From contig CM060990.1 in the NCBI GenBank assembly GCA_030765065.1, positions 10,353,501 through 10,417,500 of the forward strand: a DNA stretch of 64,000 bases, given 5' to 3'. This DNA comes from Deroplatys truncata (Eukaryota; Arthropoda; Insecta; Mantodea; Mantidae). The position numbers and the translations under genes were made by a program. The notes under the pieces are model-generated. The model was not told the origin of the DNA. It was given only the letters and a program-made list of their open reading frames with translations, and did no database searches. This document shows positions 33,066 to 45,799 of this stretch, piece after piece. Positions within the stretch are counted from its first letter, which is position 1, and every line of letters begins with the position of its first letter.

Positions 33066-33973
33066 CATTTTCTTTCCTTTCTTCAGTAGTTTGGGTATTT
33101 AAAATCGTAATTTGTAGATCATCCCAAGTTTCGTACGTGTCTTTAGATGGAGGTTTAAAATGAAGTTTAAATTTACAAAATATGTGTGGTATTACATCTT
33201 GCCCTTGACTGGGGAGTTATTTTCAACCTTGCACTATTCCACGTACAAGTCATACATTTTCTTATTGGTCAAATCAGGACTCCGATATTTACGATTGGAA
33301 TTATGACTTCTGGTGTAATGCCTGGTGCAAGCAGGAAATGAAGTTCTGCGTTTTCAACATCAAGAAGTTTCAATTTTATTCCTTTGAACAAACGTTGTGT
33401 ATTCTTCCATCGCTGTCTTGTGAAGTATCTCTGAAGTATTTGTTGCAAACTCTAACATTCTCTTTACCAACTCTCAGGGAATAGTTGAAGCTGTGGGTTT
33501 TAGGTGATTTCTGCTTAATCTGACCACATAGGTCATAGAAGGATTTGTTCGTCATATGTTTTTTCAGAGAATTTCATGCGGCAGCCGCGATCTCTGTTGC
33601 AAGGTATTTTTTCTTTGATTACTTTCCCACTTCTGTCAGAATACCCTTTAAATGACATTTTTTGTGGTTTTCTCTCTAGATTACGGGAACGTTTGCCCCC
33701 TCTTACTGGAACTGTAAGAGCTTTCTCAACGCTGGGGAAAACATCTTTGTTTTTTCCTGAGAGACTGAATAAAGCAGTTTTACCTAACCGCTTGCTTGCT
33801 GTATGGACCTTACTTCGCTTCTCAGAAGTTGAATAATAGTTTGAAAACGATGAAGTTGACTTCTCAGATGAATGTATACTATGTGGTGGACAGCATATAT
33901 TTTCGTTACCTGTGTGAGGAATGAAATCTGGATCATAACCGCTGTCCTGAGCTCCAGAAAATGGATCTGTCAC
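33060..33973 (-). pseudogene. 5' half of the multicopy insect gene split by the Polinton
   Basis: From ATG 33973 the frame gives an acidic, Ser-rich start (GAQDSGYDPDFIPHTG), a basic middle and a Cys-containing block (CNRDRGCRMKFSEKTYDEQ). After a frameshift near 33540 it continues with FYDLCGQIKQKS, NVRVCNKYF and, further on, LTNKKMYDLYVE. These blocks precede the HLRKAQSAREAL block of 13219-14096 in the family. The last codons before the Polinton (ENEH) join in frame to RKELHLRK on the other side. The gene was already multicopy and is now broken by several frameshifts as well as the insertion. Confidence 0.7.
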
Positions 33974-35304
33974 TCATTCTGTAGTACTCCGTTCAGATGT
34001 AAGCTTACAAGTGACAAAGCAAATAATTCAGCCAAACATTGCTGAAAATAACATTAGATAGTTAAACACATATTACACATTGTGCGAGTAATAGGTCATG
34101 ACAAATACGAAAAAGCAAACGCTGTGAAAATACAACTAACAAATATAATTAAATGTAGTTCGTCACTTTGACCTCTGAAAGTTGTAACGAAATCTTCAGT
34201 TGCCATGGAAAGTATTGTAATCTGCTGGTGCAAGAATCTAGAATGGAGCTAAACCTTTTGGCTACTGAAAATACACATGTTAGTGAGGTTTTCGTAATAA
34301 AAAAAAGAAAAATTACCTATAAAAATGGAGTTAGTCGTTTTGGCCTCTGTTCAACATACTCAGATAAAGTTTAAAATTTTGCAAAGTGCATGTAGGTGAC
34401 TTTACCGAGCTATTTTCAATGTTAACGTTTTGAGGGTTGCATTGCTGATTTAGTATTAGTGTACAGGAAGTATTCTTATATAGAAGAGTAGAGAGTTATT
34501 TCTTGCTTCTGGAATGGGATTGAAAGTGGGTCGTCCTTCTTTGAAAAGCTATTATGTTCTTGCATTTGAGATGGAGAAATGGAACCACGGGCAGCATAAT
34601 TAGCAGATTCTCACGATAAACACAAACTCTCTGAAGCATTTGGGGTAACGGAGACTTCCATTGCCTTGCACGTGTTCTCCAATTCCTCTGATCAATGCTT
34701 CCATTTATTTTAATATCACAGTCTTTGTCTCCTGGACGATGAAGAACGGCTTTCTCATTTTGGTAATGCAAGAAACCTTAGAGAAAAGACGCGCAGCTGA
34801 AGTTACAATACTTCACAAAGATGGGAGGAGCCAATGGCACTCTCAAGTGAGAGAAGCGGCCTCTCTTTCTAACTGTTTTTCCAAGCAGTCGCTTTAACAC
34901 AGATTAATACACTTTTTATCTGCTGGCACACAAATCTTCATGTTCAGCACATCATACGAATTGACGTCCCGGAGCTTTGACTGATTATAAGCTCTTCACT
35001 TACAGAGTTGACAATTTACATTAAGAGTTTGCTGAAAAAAAGTAAAAATGTTTCAAATTTGAAAGCGGTACTAAATTAAAGCCAGTTGGATTGTTGAGCT
35101 TCATAAATACTAAACGAATTTTAGAAGAAGCGCTGCACGTAAGAACTGAAATATGTACATATGATTTTGAAGACATTTTGTGAGAAAGTCCCTAATTTGT
35201 TTAAAATTAATGGTTGCTTATAGGAAAACCACAATAGATGTTATGATTTATGGATTGTTTTTCTAAATATTAAAATTTTGCTGTAAACTTTGTGCTATGA
35301 CGAG
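33974..35304. other. No gene seen
   Basis: AT-rich DNA. A minus-strand open frame of 91 codons at 34496-34771 shows no family signature. Confidence 0.5.
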
Positions 35305-35815
35305 GGAACGGAGGGGACACCACGCACCTTGATCCACGCAGATCTTTTGTATTTATCACCCCCAGGAGAAACGGATGAGTTGAAGGAACCGCAGGAGGCT
35401 ACAGGCCGCGGGCAGGTCGGCCGAGAGAGACGCGCAGAGGTCCCTAACGATCCAAGCCTGATGACCCAGTCACAACGCCGGGCTGCTCAGAGAATGCTTC
35501 CCTCTGACGGAACCGAGGTGAACTCGTATCTATCTGAGGCGGCTCACAGAAGGCTGCTATTTGGCAGGCCCGAGAAGAGCTTTTAAACTAGCCAGCATCT
35601 CTACCAACCGACACGGTACAGCCCCTGGGTCTACCTGAAACATGAAAGGGGAAGCGAATTGACAGGAAATGACGGAAAGTAAATTTGTCGTATAGGATGA
35701 ACCACCCCAGCATTCGCATGGCCAAACAGGAAAAATTCACGAAAGAGCCTTGGTCATAACCCAGGACCACGCACGTTGCCCCTGAACCATGTCGATCGGT
35801 GTTGGAAATTTTACA
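35305..35815 (-). repeat. tRNA-derived SINE, family A
   Basis: The reverse complement starts at ACCGATCGACATGG, has a CGTGCGTGGTCCTGGGTT block in the B-box position and then the family A body through a TTCACCTCGGTTCCG block to a GTTTCTCCTGGGGG end. Confidence 0.85.
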
Positions 35816-35928
35816 AATGGTAAGCATCACTAAACGAACACAGTTGAAATTTAACGCTATGTGAGTATTGTGAGTTTGCTTCTAATCTTTCCTATCTTCT
35901 AATACATATGATATATGATATGTACATA

Positions 35929-36282
35929 TACAAGATGGACCATTTAAGTTGAGACTGTACAATATCTGGAAAACTAAGCGTTGTAGAAAGAAATATCTTT
36001 AATAAAGTTGCTTGATATTACGGGGGAAAGTAAATGCCGTTAGTCGTGGTTGGTTGTGATATTCAGTGTAGGGTCAATTTAATTTTCTTAAATGGGAGCC
36101 CACAATTACGGTCAAATTAAATTGACCCTAAAATGACCATCACAACGTTCTCCAAATAAAATATGACTAATGGTATTTACTTTCCCCCATAATATCAATC
36201 AACTTTCATTAAGGACATTTCTTTCTACAACGCTTAGTTTTGAAATTATTGAACAGTTTCAACTTAAATGGTCCACTCTGTA
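35929..36282. mobile_element. 350-bp foldback element (MITE-like)
   Basis: Almost the whole segment is one inverted repeat: the left arm begins GATGGACCATTTAAGTTGA and the right arm ends TCAACTTAAATGGTCCACTC, with a centre near 36100. TA dinucleotides flank both ends (35929-35930 and 36281-36282), as for Tc1/mariner-type MITEs. No coding sequence. Confidence 0.85.
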
Positions 36283-37027
36283 TATATTACGGACTTTGGA
36301 AGATGTGTGCAGGTAGAGTGCTCGTGGTATGGTTTGCGGGAGAGAAGATAAAATTGTTATAAACATTGCTATTACCTATTGTGCTTGCTAAAATAGGTTT
36401 GTGTTCTTTTTGCTTCATGTTTAGTTTGCATAGATTCTTTAAGTTTTCGGTTTTTTCTTACAGCACATTTGCTTTTCAAATTTTGGAAAAGACAATTATG
36501 ATTCTTTTATTATTAGTTGATATGTGCTTTAAATGAGGAGAATTTATTTATGCATTTGTTGAAACTGCAGTAGCAAATTGAAAACACTTGACGTATAGCC
36601 TTGTTTGAAACCGTCATACCATATTCATTTTACGCCCACTCCGATAGTTTCAGCAGAAACACAACTCAGCTTTGCTGAGTACAAGTCCTTTTTAGCCGAC
36701 GGTAGACAGTTAAATGCGGAAAATGGCAGGTGCCATAAACTTAATGGCATTAAAACAGACCGAAAATCTTGGAAACATAACACACAACACGATATTAAAA
36801 TTGTGTTTCTTAGTGCATGTGACCTAACCAAAAAAGAAGCGGAGGAAAACATATAACAAACAGAAAACATTTAATTATTACTTTATTTACGAATTATTAT
36901 ATACAATCTGTGTAAACTTTTCATTCATCCAAAATGCATATTTTAAGATCCACTAAATTAGAAATACTTTCTTAGAAAAAAGTGTATGTGAGTGTGAATT
37001 TGTGTGTGTGTATGCGTGCGTATTCTG
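36283..37027. other. No gene seen
   Basis: AT-rich DNA. An 83-codon plus-strand frame at 36605-36856 has a loose Myb/MADF-like look but too little to call. Confidence 0.45.
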
Positions 37028-37345
37028 TGAACAGCATGACTGAAAACAGTAAAGTGGAACAGATAACAGATTTTACAGTAAGTCAGCTTTATTTTATATA
37101 TATTAGGGAGAGAATTTTAGATTGTTGTGCACATCATGACTATAAACAGTAAAGTGGAACAGATAATAGAATCTATTGGAAGTCAAGTTCATTTTATTTA
37201 TGCCTCGGCTAGAATTTCATATTTCTGTGTTCTGCATTACCGTAAACAGTAAAGTGGAAGCTATAACATATTCTATACTAAGTGAGTTTTCTTTTGTGGA
37301 TGCCGGGTCTAGAATTTCAGAGTTCTCGCTTCCCAAAGGATATTT
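37028..37345. repeat. Diverged tandem repeat, three units of about 105 bp
   Basis: AAACAGTAAAGTGGAA recurs at about 37040, 37147 and 37244, each followed by an AGTCAG- or AGTGAG-type block and a TTAGAATTTCAGA-type end. Confidence 0.85.
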
Positions 37346-37999
37346 TACATGCAAAATCGCTTGTTAATTATTATTTTTCTCAAAAACGGTCCTAAAAGAT
37401 TTTATTAAAATAACACAGGTTTGATGTGAAAGGAATTTTTGAATTTTAAAGTAGCATTTCAATTCGTTACCACTTCTTCTAAGTTCATATATTTGCGAAA
37501 CCTTAAAGGCAGCACAAAGCTTGCCACAGAAAGAACACAGATGTCATTAACCTGTACAGTTTTTTAAAATACTTATTTATATATAATCATAAAAAACTTT
37601 ATGCAAACATGCAAGCTTAGGAAAACAGCAGCGTAATTCAGAGAAAAAGTAAAAAGTGAAACGGCAACTCTAGGCCGGGCCCGAGAACTGTAATTATAGA
37701 TAATTTATTAATTAACTTTTATTGATGTTAAATCGTACTATGTAAATATCTTTTTCTCATACTGCTTGTATATTTTAAGAAGGGTGATTTAACGTTATGT
37801 ATCTATCTAGGTTACTAATATTAGTAGAGTTATAAATGGTTTAATGTAAATAATTTAAGCGCTATGTTAAAATACTATCCACGACGAAATGTTTTAGCTA
37901 CAGGAATAATGCTTTCGAAGGCAGAAAACCTAGCTTTATGACCTACTTCGGTCGCAGTGCCATTATTCCTACAGCGAGGGTGTAACGCCTTTGTCCCTT
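37346..37999. other. No gene seen
   Basis: AT-rich DNA without coding features. Confidence 0.5.
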
Positions 38000-38600
38000 T
38001 ATTTGATAATTCACCGTGACCAAGTGAGCGAGACAGATAGCCTAACGGTAAATGTGGGAAAAGCCGCGATTTATATTAAACTTGGACCAATGAGATCCCT
38101 GGAAGTTTATTCAAAATAGTTAGACGCGTCGAGTGGCGCTAAAAATGGACCAATAGGAAAGGAAGCAGCCTCAGAAGCCTGAGACTATAAATGGATCTGT
38201 TTGGAGCAAATTCGGGACAGTTTTGTCGTCAGTTTTGTCAGGCAGTTTGTCATGGAGTTTTAGCATTGCAGTTGGGCAGTTTGTTGGCAGTTTTAGCAAG
38301 ACAGTTGTCATTTCAGTTTAGTATTTCAGTTTGGCAGTTTGTCATGTGTGGTCAGGGAGAGATGCTGCAGGATGTGTGAGATATCGCGCCAAAAAGGGAA
38401 TCAAGACAGTTTTAGAAACACACCTAAGATCCGCTACTCGTAAAGAGACAATAAGCATATTTATACTTCGTGCCACATCCGCGCCGCATTTTAACAGCGG
38501 TGGACAGTATTTTACAGCGGCAATACCAGTTTTGTATCCTACGTGTGTTAGTCAAATAAAAAGAAACGGCAGTGTCATCTTTTCATAAACAAAGCACGTC
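38000..38600 (+). other. Promoter/poly(A)-bearing segment, possibly a solo LTR
   Basis: A TATA box (ACTATAAATGG, about 38184) precedes a stretch with about eight CAGTTT/GCAGTT repeats; an AATAAA lies near 38557. This U3-R-U5-like order suggests an LTR, but I could not find TG...CA ends with a duplication, so a plain promoter is equally possible. Confidence 0.3.
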
Positions 38601-39944
38601 TATGTCTTCCTATATCACCACCCGAGATCTACGCTTCCCTTACCGAGGATAAGTCCATGCTCCTATATAGGTTAAAGAAAACTACTGCAGCTAGCCGAGG
38701 ATAAAATTGAAGAGAACCAACACACGGCGAACTTCTGGAACCAACGGGAGAAGCATCAAGGTAAGCCTACAGCTAAGGACGAAGGAGGTGACCGCCGCAA
38801 AAGTGTTATAATCTGCGTTCATCAGTTTCACAGTATATTGAAATAATAACTCACCTTTTAAAACCGAATAACGTTACACAAATTTGTTGTTCACTATTTT
38901 AAAAATAATATTAATTAAACATTCATTAAAATGCTGTGATAAAGACTATTTTTCTACCAGTGCCTGAATTATTACAGCTTTGGAATCCTGACAAGTGCAT
39001 CACACCGAGATCCAAAACTTTGTATATAAGTATCTGTTACAACAAACTAGGGACTCTATTTACACGATTGTACTTGAGGAGATTCCCTACGGATGCTCCT
39101 TATTCCCTCTTGCTGCGCCTACTTCCTCTTCCTCTCACAACTGCAGAGCTACCAACGTATGACTAACAAACACAGCCATTCTTTCGCGAATAATGACGTT
39201 CGTAAACGAGGAGAACGAATATTATTACTCCTTGCACCAAGAACAACAATGCGCTAAAACATCGCCATTCTAGCATATTTTCCAAAGTACGATTGGCAAT
39301 GCTCTAAGTTTGTTGTCGTTACGCCAGGATTTTCCTATAACAGAAAGGACCTTTAGAAGGGTGGATGGATTACAGGTTCCGTAAATGTTAACGTGTACTC
39401 CGAAACAAATACTAAGGTTATGTCACTAATCCTTTTCAGAGTTATAGCTCTTTCTAGCACTGTTTAAGGTGTGTACAGATATCATAGTTTTACCTCCTTG
39501 TAGAACCCCTTCTGACAGAATATTGGACACTCGCGCCACAACGGACGTTGCCATTGCATAATCGGTAAAGTAAAGACGGTAGCATTCACGTTTTGTTTTC
39601 TTTCCTGGTTCGAGATGCGCTGAAATCGTCGAGATTTGCTGTTTATGGCCTCGTTTCTAATCCCCATATAAACTTGTATTACCCAGAGCTATTTGTCTCT
39701 AATTTAAAGTTTAGCTTTTGTTTTATCAAGTGTATTAAAGAAGATAAGTGCATCGCAAGCATAGAGCGAGAGCTAAATCACTAGATAATGACAGTATAGC
39801 TTGAAAAGGCCAACAGTCCACTACTTACGCTACGACAGCTCGCAAAGGAAAGAATGTGATTTTATTGCATCACTGCGCACTGAATAAAACATGCCTTCGT
39901 CGGGAAACTATGGAGTGCCCATGTTGGGAATGTACCGAGCGAGA
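38601..39944. other. No gene seen
   Basis: No coding or repeat signature recognised. Confidence 0.5.
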
Positions 39945-41035
39945 AAGCTCCGCGGCAACTTGCGAGGCTCGCATTCGGGAAGTCCTAGGTTCGATTCCTG
40001 GGACCGACCAGTCTGACCATGGGTTTTTCGTGATTGGGAATGCTGGGGTGATTTCCCTTCTACCACGAATTTCCTTTCTCTCATTTCCTATCATTTTGCT
40101 TCCCCTTTCATGTTTCAGGTAGGTTTACGGATTGTGCATATCGGCGGTGTCGGACAGATGGCGCAGATGTTTGTTCGTTTGAAAGTTCTTCTCGGCCCTG
40201 CCAGATGGCAGCCTTCTCTCAGACGCCTCTAATGGGTCAGTTTTACCCGGTTGCACCACAAGAAAGCCTTCTCTGAGCCGCCTATGTGGGGCCGAGTTCT
40301 CCCCGGTTCCACCAGAGGGAAGCCTTACGTAAGCCCCCTCCATTGGGTCGAGTTCTCCCCGGTTGCGCCATTTGGTAGCCTTTTCTGAGCCGCCTCCAGT
40401 GGGTCGACTTCTACCTGGTATATCAGAGGGAAGCCTTACCTGAGCCGTCTCCAATGGGTTGCGTTCTCCCCGGTTGCGCCATTTGGTAGCCTTTTCTGAG
40501 CCGCCTCCATTGGGTCAAGTTCTCCCCGGTTGCACCAGAGGGAAGCCTTACCTGAGCCGCCTCCATTTGGTCGAGCTCTCCCCGGTTGCGCCATTTGGTA
40601 GCCTTCCCTGAGCCGCCGCCATTGGGTCGAGTTCTCCCCGGTTGCACCAGAGGGAAGCCTTACCTGAGCCGCCTCCGTTGGGTCGAGTTCTCCCCGGTTG
40701 CGACAGAGGGCAGCCTCCTATGAGCAGCCCGCCGAATTGATCCGGTGATTAAGCTTGGGACCGTTAGGGAGCTCTACCTTTACTGTCGGCTGACCTTCCT
40801 GCGGCCTATAGCCTCCCGTGGTTCCTTCACCTCATCCGTTCCCCCTGGGAACAGTAACCACAAACATCTGCGTTGTGTCAAGGTGCGAGGTTGCGTTTCT
40901 ATCGGCCGGTCTGCCTGCGGCCTATAGTCTCCTGTGGCTCATTTACCTCGTCCCTTCCCCCTGGGGTGGTAAGCAAAAAACATACGCGTTGGGTCGAGGT
41001 GTGAGGTTATCCCGCCGTTCCCGGGTCATGATAAC
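39945..41035 (+). repeat. SINE family A with internal minisatellite
   Basis: A tRNA-like head (GCGAGAAAGCTCCGCGGCAA, then CTAGGTTCGATTCCTGGG) and the family A body are interrupted at about 40207-40712 by nine tandem units of 56 bp (CCTT...GAGCCGCCTCC...TCTCCCCGGTTG). Units alternate between a CGCCATTTGGTAG and a CACCAGAGGGAAG end, giving a 112-bp higher-order period. The 3' part resumes after it and holds a duplicated GGCCTATAG...CTCCTGTGG block. Confidence 0.9.
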
Positions 41036-41545
41036 AGTGTAAGTAGAATTCTACAAGATCTGTGGTCGACTGTAAGGAACGCGCGCCTGTTTAGCCTCAG
41101 AACGACGTTCAAGTTATCTATTGCACTGAGCAATATAAATAACACGATAGAGAAACAGTAAAGGCCTTGGATGTGTGCACACTTGGCACTGCTGAGCCCT
41201 GCTCTGTGCACATTTTAGATTTTATTTCAACAAACAGTAATTTAATCACACCTCCGCTTATAGCACACAAAAGTACCTTCAGTCTGAATAGAGTAGACCT
41301 TCATTTAGATATGTGTATAGTTATACGAAGCTATTACGCGTTTAATATGTTATTCTCTATTACTTTAATAAGGTGCAAACGTACAGTAAAATTTGCTATT
41401 GCATTTCTGCAGTGATGGCATGGCTATTACTAAATAAATTAATTCGGGTTTATTTATAACTTAAATACTTTCAAGCTATAAATGTACATACGAAACCGGT
41501 GCAGAGCACCACACGCAGGCCAGCCGTTTCCCTTGTGTTTCTACC
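41036..41545. other. No gene seen
   Basis: AT-rich DNA without recognisable features. Confidence 0.5.
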
Positions 41546-41995
41546 AGTGAACCCCGGGAGGGAGGGATGAGGGGAGAGACGCGAAAGGCGACCAGATCCG
41601 GACGACGACAGGCGCAAGCACAGACGGAGTCCCTAACGTTTCCAGATTTAACGCATCCGACGACGCCCGGTCCTGCCCAAAAGCAACTAACCTCCAACGT
41701 CACCGGGGCGGAGCCCACTCGGAGGAGAGACCTAGCTGAACAGACCTCGCAGCCACGCCAGGGAAGAAACCTCTACAGTGTACAAGCTACCGTCCAGCTG
41801 AAAGCCGTCGAACACCGTCGCCTGATCCTACAACCCTAAAACAAGTGATAAGGAAGGTGGTGCGTACAGAAAATGAGAGGGAGGAGAGTCGTGGTATAAG
41901 ATGAACCACCCAGCATTCGCCTGTCGGCCCGGGGAAACCACGAAAAACCCATGGGCCAGAATGGACTGTCACCGAAGATCGAACCCGGAACTTCC
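41546..41995 (-). repeat. SINE-like repeat, family D, copy 2
   Basis: The reverse complement begins with a tRNA-like B box (CCGGGTTCGATC) and CCATGGGTTTTTCGTGG, then the family D body to a CTCCCTCCCGGGG end. The best-preserved head of the three family D copies. Confidence 0.85.
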
Positions 41996-43085
41996 CGAAT
42001 GCGGGCCTGAGTCAGGTACTTTTAAAGCTATACTTAATGACGTAACGCTTCCTCGGATCCGGCTGAAGAAACAAAAAGCATGCAGTCGGTGTTTCTCAGT
42101 ACCATACGCAATCAGCAACTATTCGCCTCGTATCACAGAACATTGTAATTAATTAATTTCGTATAGAGTTGCAGTAGGCCGTCACTGATATGGGAGCTTG
42201 CCATATAATTTGTACATGTAATATAATATTAAGTCAGGTATAGAATTATGATTTTATGCCGCTAGTGTCGGTGCGTGACGCACTTTATATATACATGTTG
42301 TAAATATATTCTCTCTTTCTCTGTCTTTCTCTTCAGGTGCATAACAGTTCTTTCCTCATGTCAGTTTAAAGACGGATTGTGTGGTTATGAGGTTTATTGA
42401 TGTAGTAAATCTTATCGTTTTATCTCAAACATTGCTTGAATTTTGTATTATTATTACTTTCAGAGTATGTTAGGATTTTTCTGTCGTTAACCGGTGACCG
42501 CGTCGTGCGGTCAGTTTTATACGTCAGTTGCGTCTCTGAAATATTTGAACTGTTAGTTCCAGTATTTTCAATTCCCGGTGCAAAAAACATTTCCCTTCCC
42601 ATTTTTCAGACTTAGGACCGTCTTAGCATTTTCAATTTAAACACAAAAACGACTGAAATTTTGTTACGTTTCGTTAGATTACATAGTATTATTCATAAAA
42701 ATCTAAGAACTGAACACGAGTTAATAGAACAACAACAAAGAATTTCTATGGTTGAAACATTACGGGTAGGTTAAAGATGCTGTTTGTGACTTTTTCTCCA
42801 TAAATTGTTGGTAGTGTCATTATTAAAATACTGGCCTAAAGTTTAACTACAGTTGTCTTGGTTTAAATCTGAATGACGGATTCCGGATAAAATCCAATCT
42901 CGTTATATGACCTTGCTGTAAAGCAATCATGCATTTACGAATAAAATTCCTTCTCCCTTCTTGCCTGTTTAAATGACAGTGCTCTAGTAGTACGTAGTTT
43001 TAAGTATGTTTCGCTTTGTATTCATTTCAAAGTTAAGTAAAATGGTAAATGTTGGGATGAACAGTATACAACAGACTATTAAGCT
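41996..43085. other. No gene seen
   Basis: AT-rich DNA with a short CT-rich stretch near 42310. No coding signature. Confidence 0.5.
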
Positions 43086-43772
43086 TTGAATGAAATGACT
43101 CGCAGCCATTAGTAGCTCTCATTTGTTGTTGCTGCAATTTGTGTCCACACGAGAAAAGGTGCAGTGCTGAGCTATATACGTTTCACAGATGTAATCCGAA
43201 AAGTGTTCAATACGGTGGTTTTGAAGTTGAGAAGGCATTAAGACGTCGATATCTATAGGGTCCAAAATGGCAAACCAAAAAACAATTTCAAATACTGTCC
43301 CACTTCGGAATTGTTTGAGCGGTATTGGTTCACAAGTCCGAGACTCTGTATCTTACGCCACCAACATTATCCGAGATGAAAACGATACGTTTTATTTCGG
43401 ACCTTGGAAGAATTGTTCGTATTGCAAAATGAATCTATGTACACTCGCGTGGGAGACACTGATTATGTATTTAAGGGCTTTCTCCTAACTCTTCTTCATT
43501 TTGTCAGGACGTACAATGAAAGTGAGGGGTGTATATAAATTATTAAACACCCCGTGTACGGTTTATAATCGGTGGAACAGTTTTGGACAGCTTTTAAAAG
43601 TCCCATCTATGTACATATTTTCCATGATGGCCCGTGTATTACTTTCCGTGGAAAATCCCACTGTGTTGGTTTCATTACATAGTAAAAATAATTCGTGTTT
43701 ATTTGTAGTTATCGATAAAGAACCAATCGCTTGCTGTGCCTCAGAAATGTTCCGACGTAACTTCGGAAGCAA
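43086..43772 (-). pseudogene. MULE-type transposase relic
   Basis: A minus-strand reading gives the MULE DDE region: FLLCNETNTVGFSTE, then DGTFKSCPKLF (first catalytic Asp), a TVHGVFNNLYTPLTF block, later SLGLVNQYRSNNSEVGQYL in a shifted frame, and QNHRIEHFSDYICETYI. Order and spacing fit the family, but at least three frameshifts and stops occur. The N- and C-terminal thirds are missing. Confidence 0.75.
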
Positions 43773-44690
43773 TGATCGTCGTGCACGTTGAACACTTCGT
43801 TTTATTAAAATGTTGCATCACTCTTCCTCAAAGTCACTGAGTCACTGCAGCAATTTAATTGGCCTGTCACTTAAATTTTCAATAGGTTTCCGATTAAGCT
43901 AATTACTTACTTTTAGTCTGATCTGGTTTGTTGTGGTTATGTTCTTGATTGGTTTCAACGACTCCGTTTTTAACATTTAACTTGATGAAACATTTAGAGT
44001 ATTTCATGCAGCACGCCCAACACGAAATATTGTTCTGCAGTTCTCTGTGATGTCCAAATATGCAACCATCGATCACAAATAAAGGCTTCCCTTCTCACTT
44101 GTCATCGACTCCATGGCTCGTGCAAACTGAGGTTGAGAACTATTACCTACGTCCAGTTTGACGTAGCATTCTAAACAGCGTTTGGTTGCGTCTGGTCGCA
44201 GAACGCGTTGTATCTTATCGAAGATCCTAAACGTACCTAAGCTACCCAAGCAGGTAGCCTTGGACGCAACTGACGTACTGATTTTCCTAAACATGTTTAC
44301 GTGGACGCAACTAACATAGCCTTGTTTCTGTACATTTCATTGCATAGCTTTCTATTGTTGGTATTTACATTTCTGGTGATGTCGAAGAGAGTTCTCCCAC
44401 CAAAAAAGACACTTAATGGCACTACCTTATAATAATAGTATGTATCACATTCTTAGTTGATTAACAAATACTTCTGAATTTTACGTGAACAATATAATTG
44501 TCCTGTATGTTACTTGGGCAATTTTATTGTCCATATATTTAATGTGCAGAGTCGGAGTGTCAGCTCATCGCCAGCAAACGAGATTCACTAACAGAGATAC
44601 ACTCGCCTCGCTTTTCTGTTCAGTCAAGCACAGTGGGGGGTTCTCTGACTGAGAAAAGTCGTAAATGTTGCGGAGGGGCCCCAAAACGGG
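43773..44690. other. No gene seen
   Basis: AT-rich DNA without recognisable features. Confidence 0.5.
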
Positions 44691-45145
44691 GAGAGCACCG
44701 CAAGTAGGCCAGAGTGGACATTTTGCTTCTAACGTGATCTCTGGAAGAAAGGAATGATTAGGGGGAAGACCCGGAGGGCGACCAGATCCGTTCGATAATG
44801 TGAGCAAGCATGGATGGGGTTCCTAACGGTTACAGATAGAACGCATTCGCACGCCGACAGGCCTGCCCACAGCCCCTGCCCCTGCCCCAGAGTCTCCAGG
44901 GGGCCCCTAAAGCAACATAAACAGGGCCGGCCAGCTGTCCAATCAACGCCAGGGAGAAACCTTTCCAACCGTCCAGCAGTAACATACCGAACGCTGTCGC
45001 CTGGTCATACCACCCTGAAGCACATGATAGGAAATGACGGGCAGGAAATTCATGATAGAAGAGGAACTACCCCAGCATTTTCCTACCGCCCCGGGAAAAC
45101 CACGGAAACAAACTCATTTTCAGAGTGGCCGGCCCGACAGGAATC
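44691..45145 (-). repeat. SINE-like repeat, family D, copy 3
   Basis: The reverse complement starts with GGTTCGATTCCTGTCGGG (B box), then a GTGGTTTTCCCGGGG block and the family D body, ending at a CTCCGGGTCTTCCCCC block. Confidence 0.85.
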
Positions 45146-45646
45146 GAACCAACTCACTGGGTGGTTCTTTTAATAACAAAATAATCGAAGCTCTCTGTTA
45201 CACAACTTGCACTATCGATAGATACGCAATTACTTTGCTCATCAAATGCGACTATTATTTAAAATGTCCTGTCTCAGTTACCGATATGTACGTTAAAATC
45301 GAACGGTCAGCAAATCGCATACTAAATATCCTCACATAATCAAAAATTTGATTAAATTAATTTTGTTTGGAAATCGCCGATTTTAAATTTCTTTACGTGT
45401 ATTGTGTGTGCTCCTTTCATTCCCATGTGGATTACTGCTTCGCATTATGTGAAGCCGGGTGACGAAATTGACATAATTTGGAAGAAAAGCATGTCAAACT
45501 TCGTTAAACTAAATTAATATTCACACATTCCTCTATGTGTTTTCTTAATGCAACAGCTCTAAATTCCATCAACTACACTACCATCAATAATAATCTTGTT
45601 TTCATAGTTCAACTTTAAACACTCTTATTGGAATTTCGGATAACGA
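45146..45646. other. No gene seen
   Basis: AT-rich left flank of the second Polinton. No features recognised. Confidence 0.5.
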
Positions 45647-45652
45647 AAAGTG
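45647..45652. repeat. Probable target site duplication of Polinton 2, left (AAAGTG)
   Basis: Differs at one base from AAGGTG at 56885-56890. Six bp is the expected length. Confidence 0.75.
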
Positions 45653-45799
45653 AGTAGTACCAAAAGGAGAGTGCAAACGCACTTAATTTGCAGGAATTTG
45701 CAATTAATATGTTAATAAGGGTCCCCCTTCCACCTGCCACCCCACCCGGGTACGTTTGTAGTAACGGAGGTCATAAATTCTGTATTGTTTAATGGAAAA

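Noticed and set aside
36605..36856. 83-codon frame with a loose Myb/MADF-like pattern
   Set aside because: The expected tryptophan spacing is missing and there is no supporting context.
40125..40647. Minus-strand frames with repeated GGGSEKATKWRNRGELD-type peptides
   Set aside because: They are translations of the 56-bp minisatellite inside a SINE.
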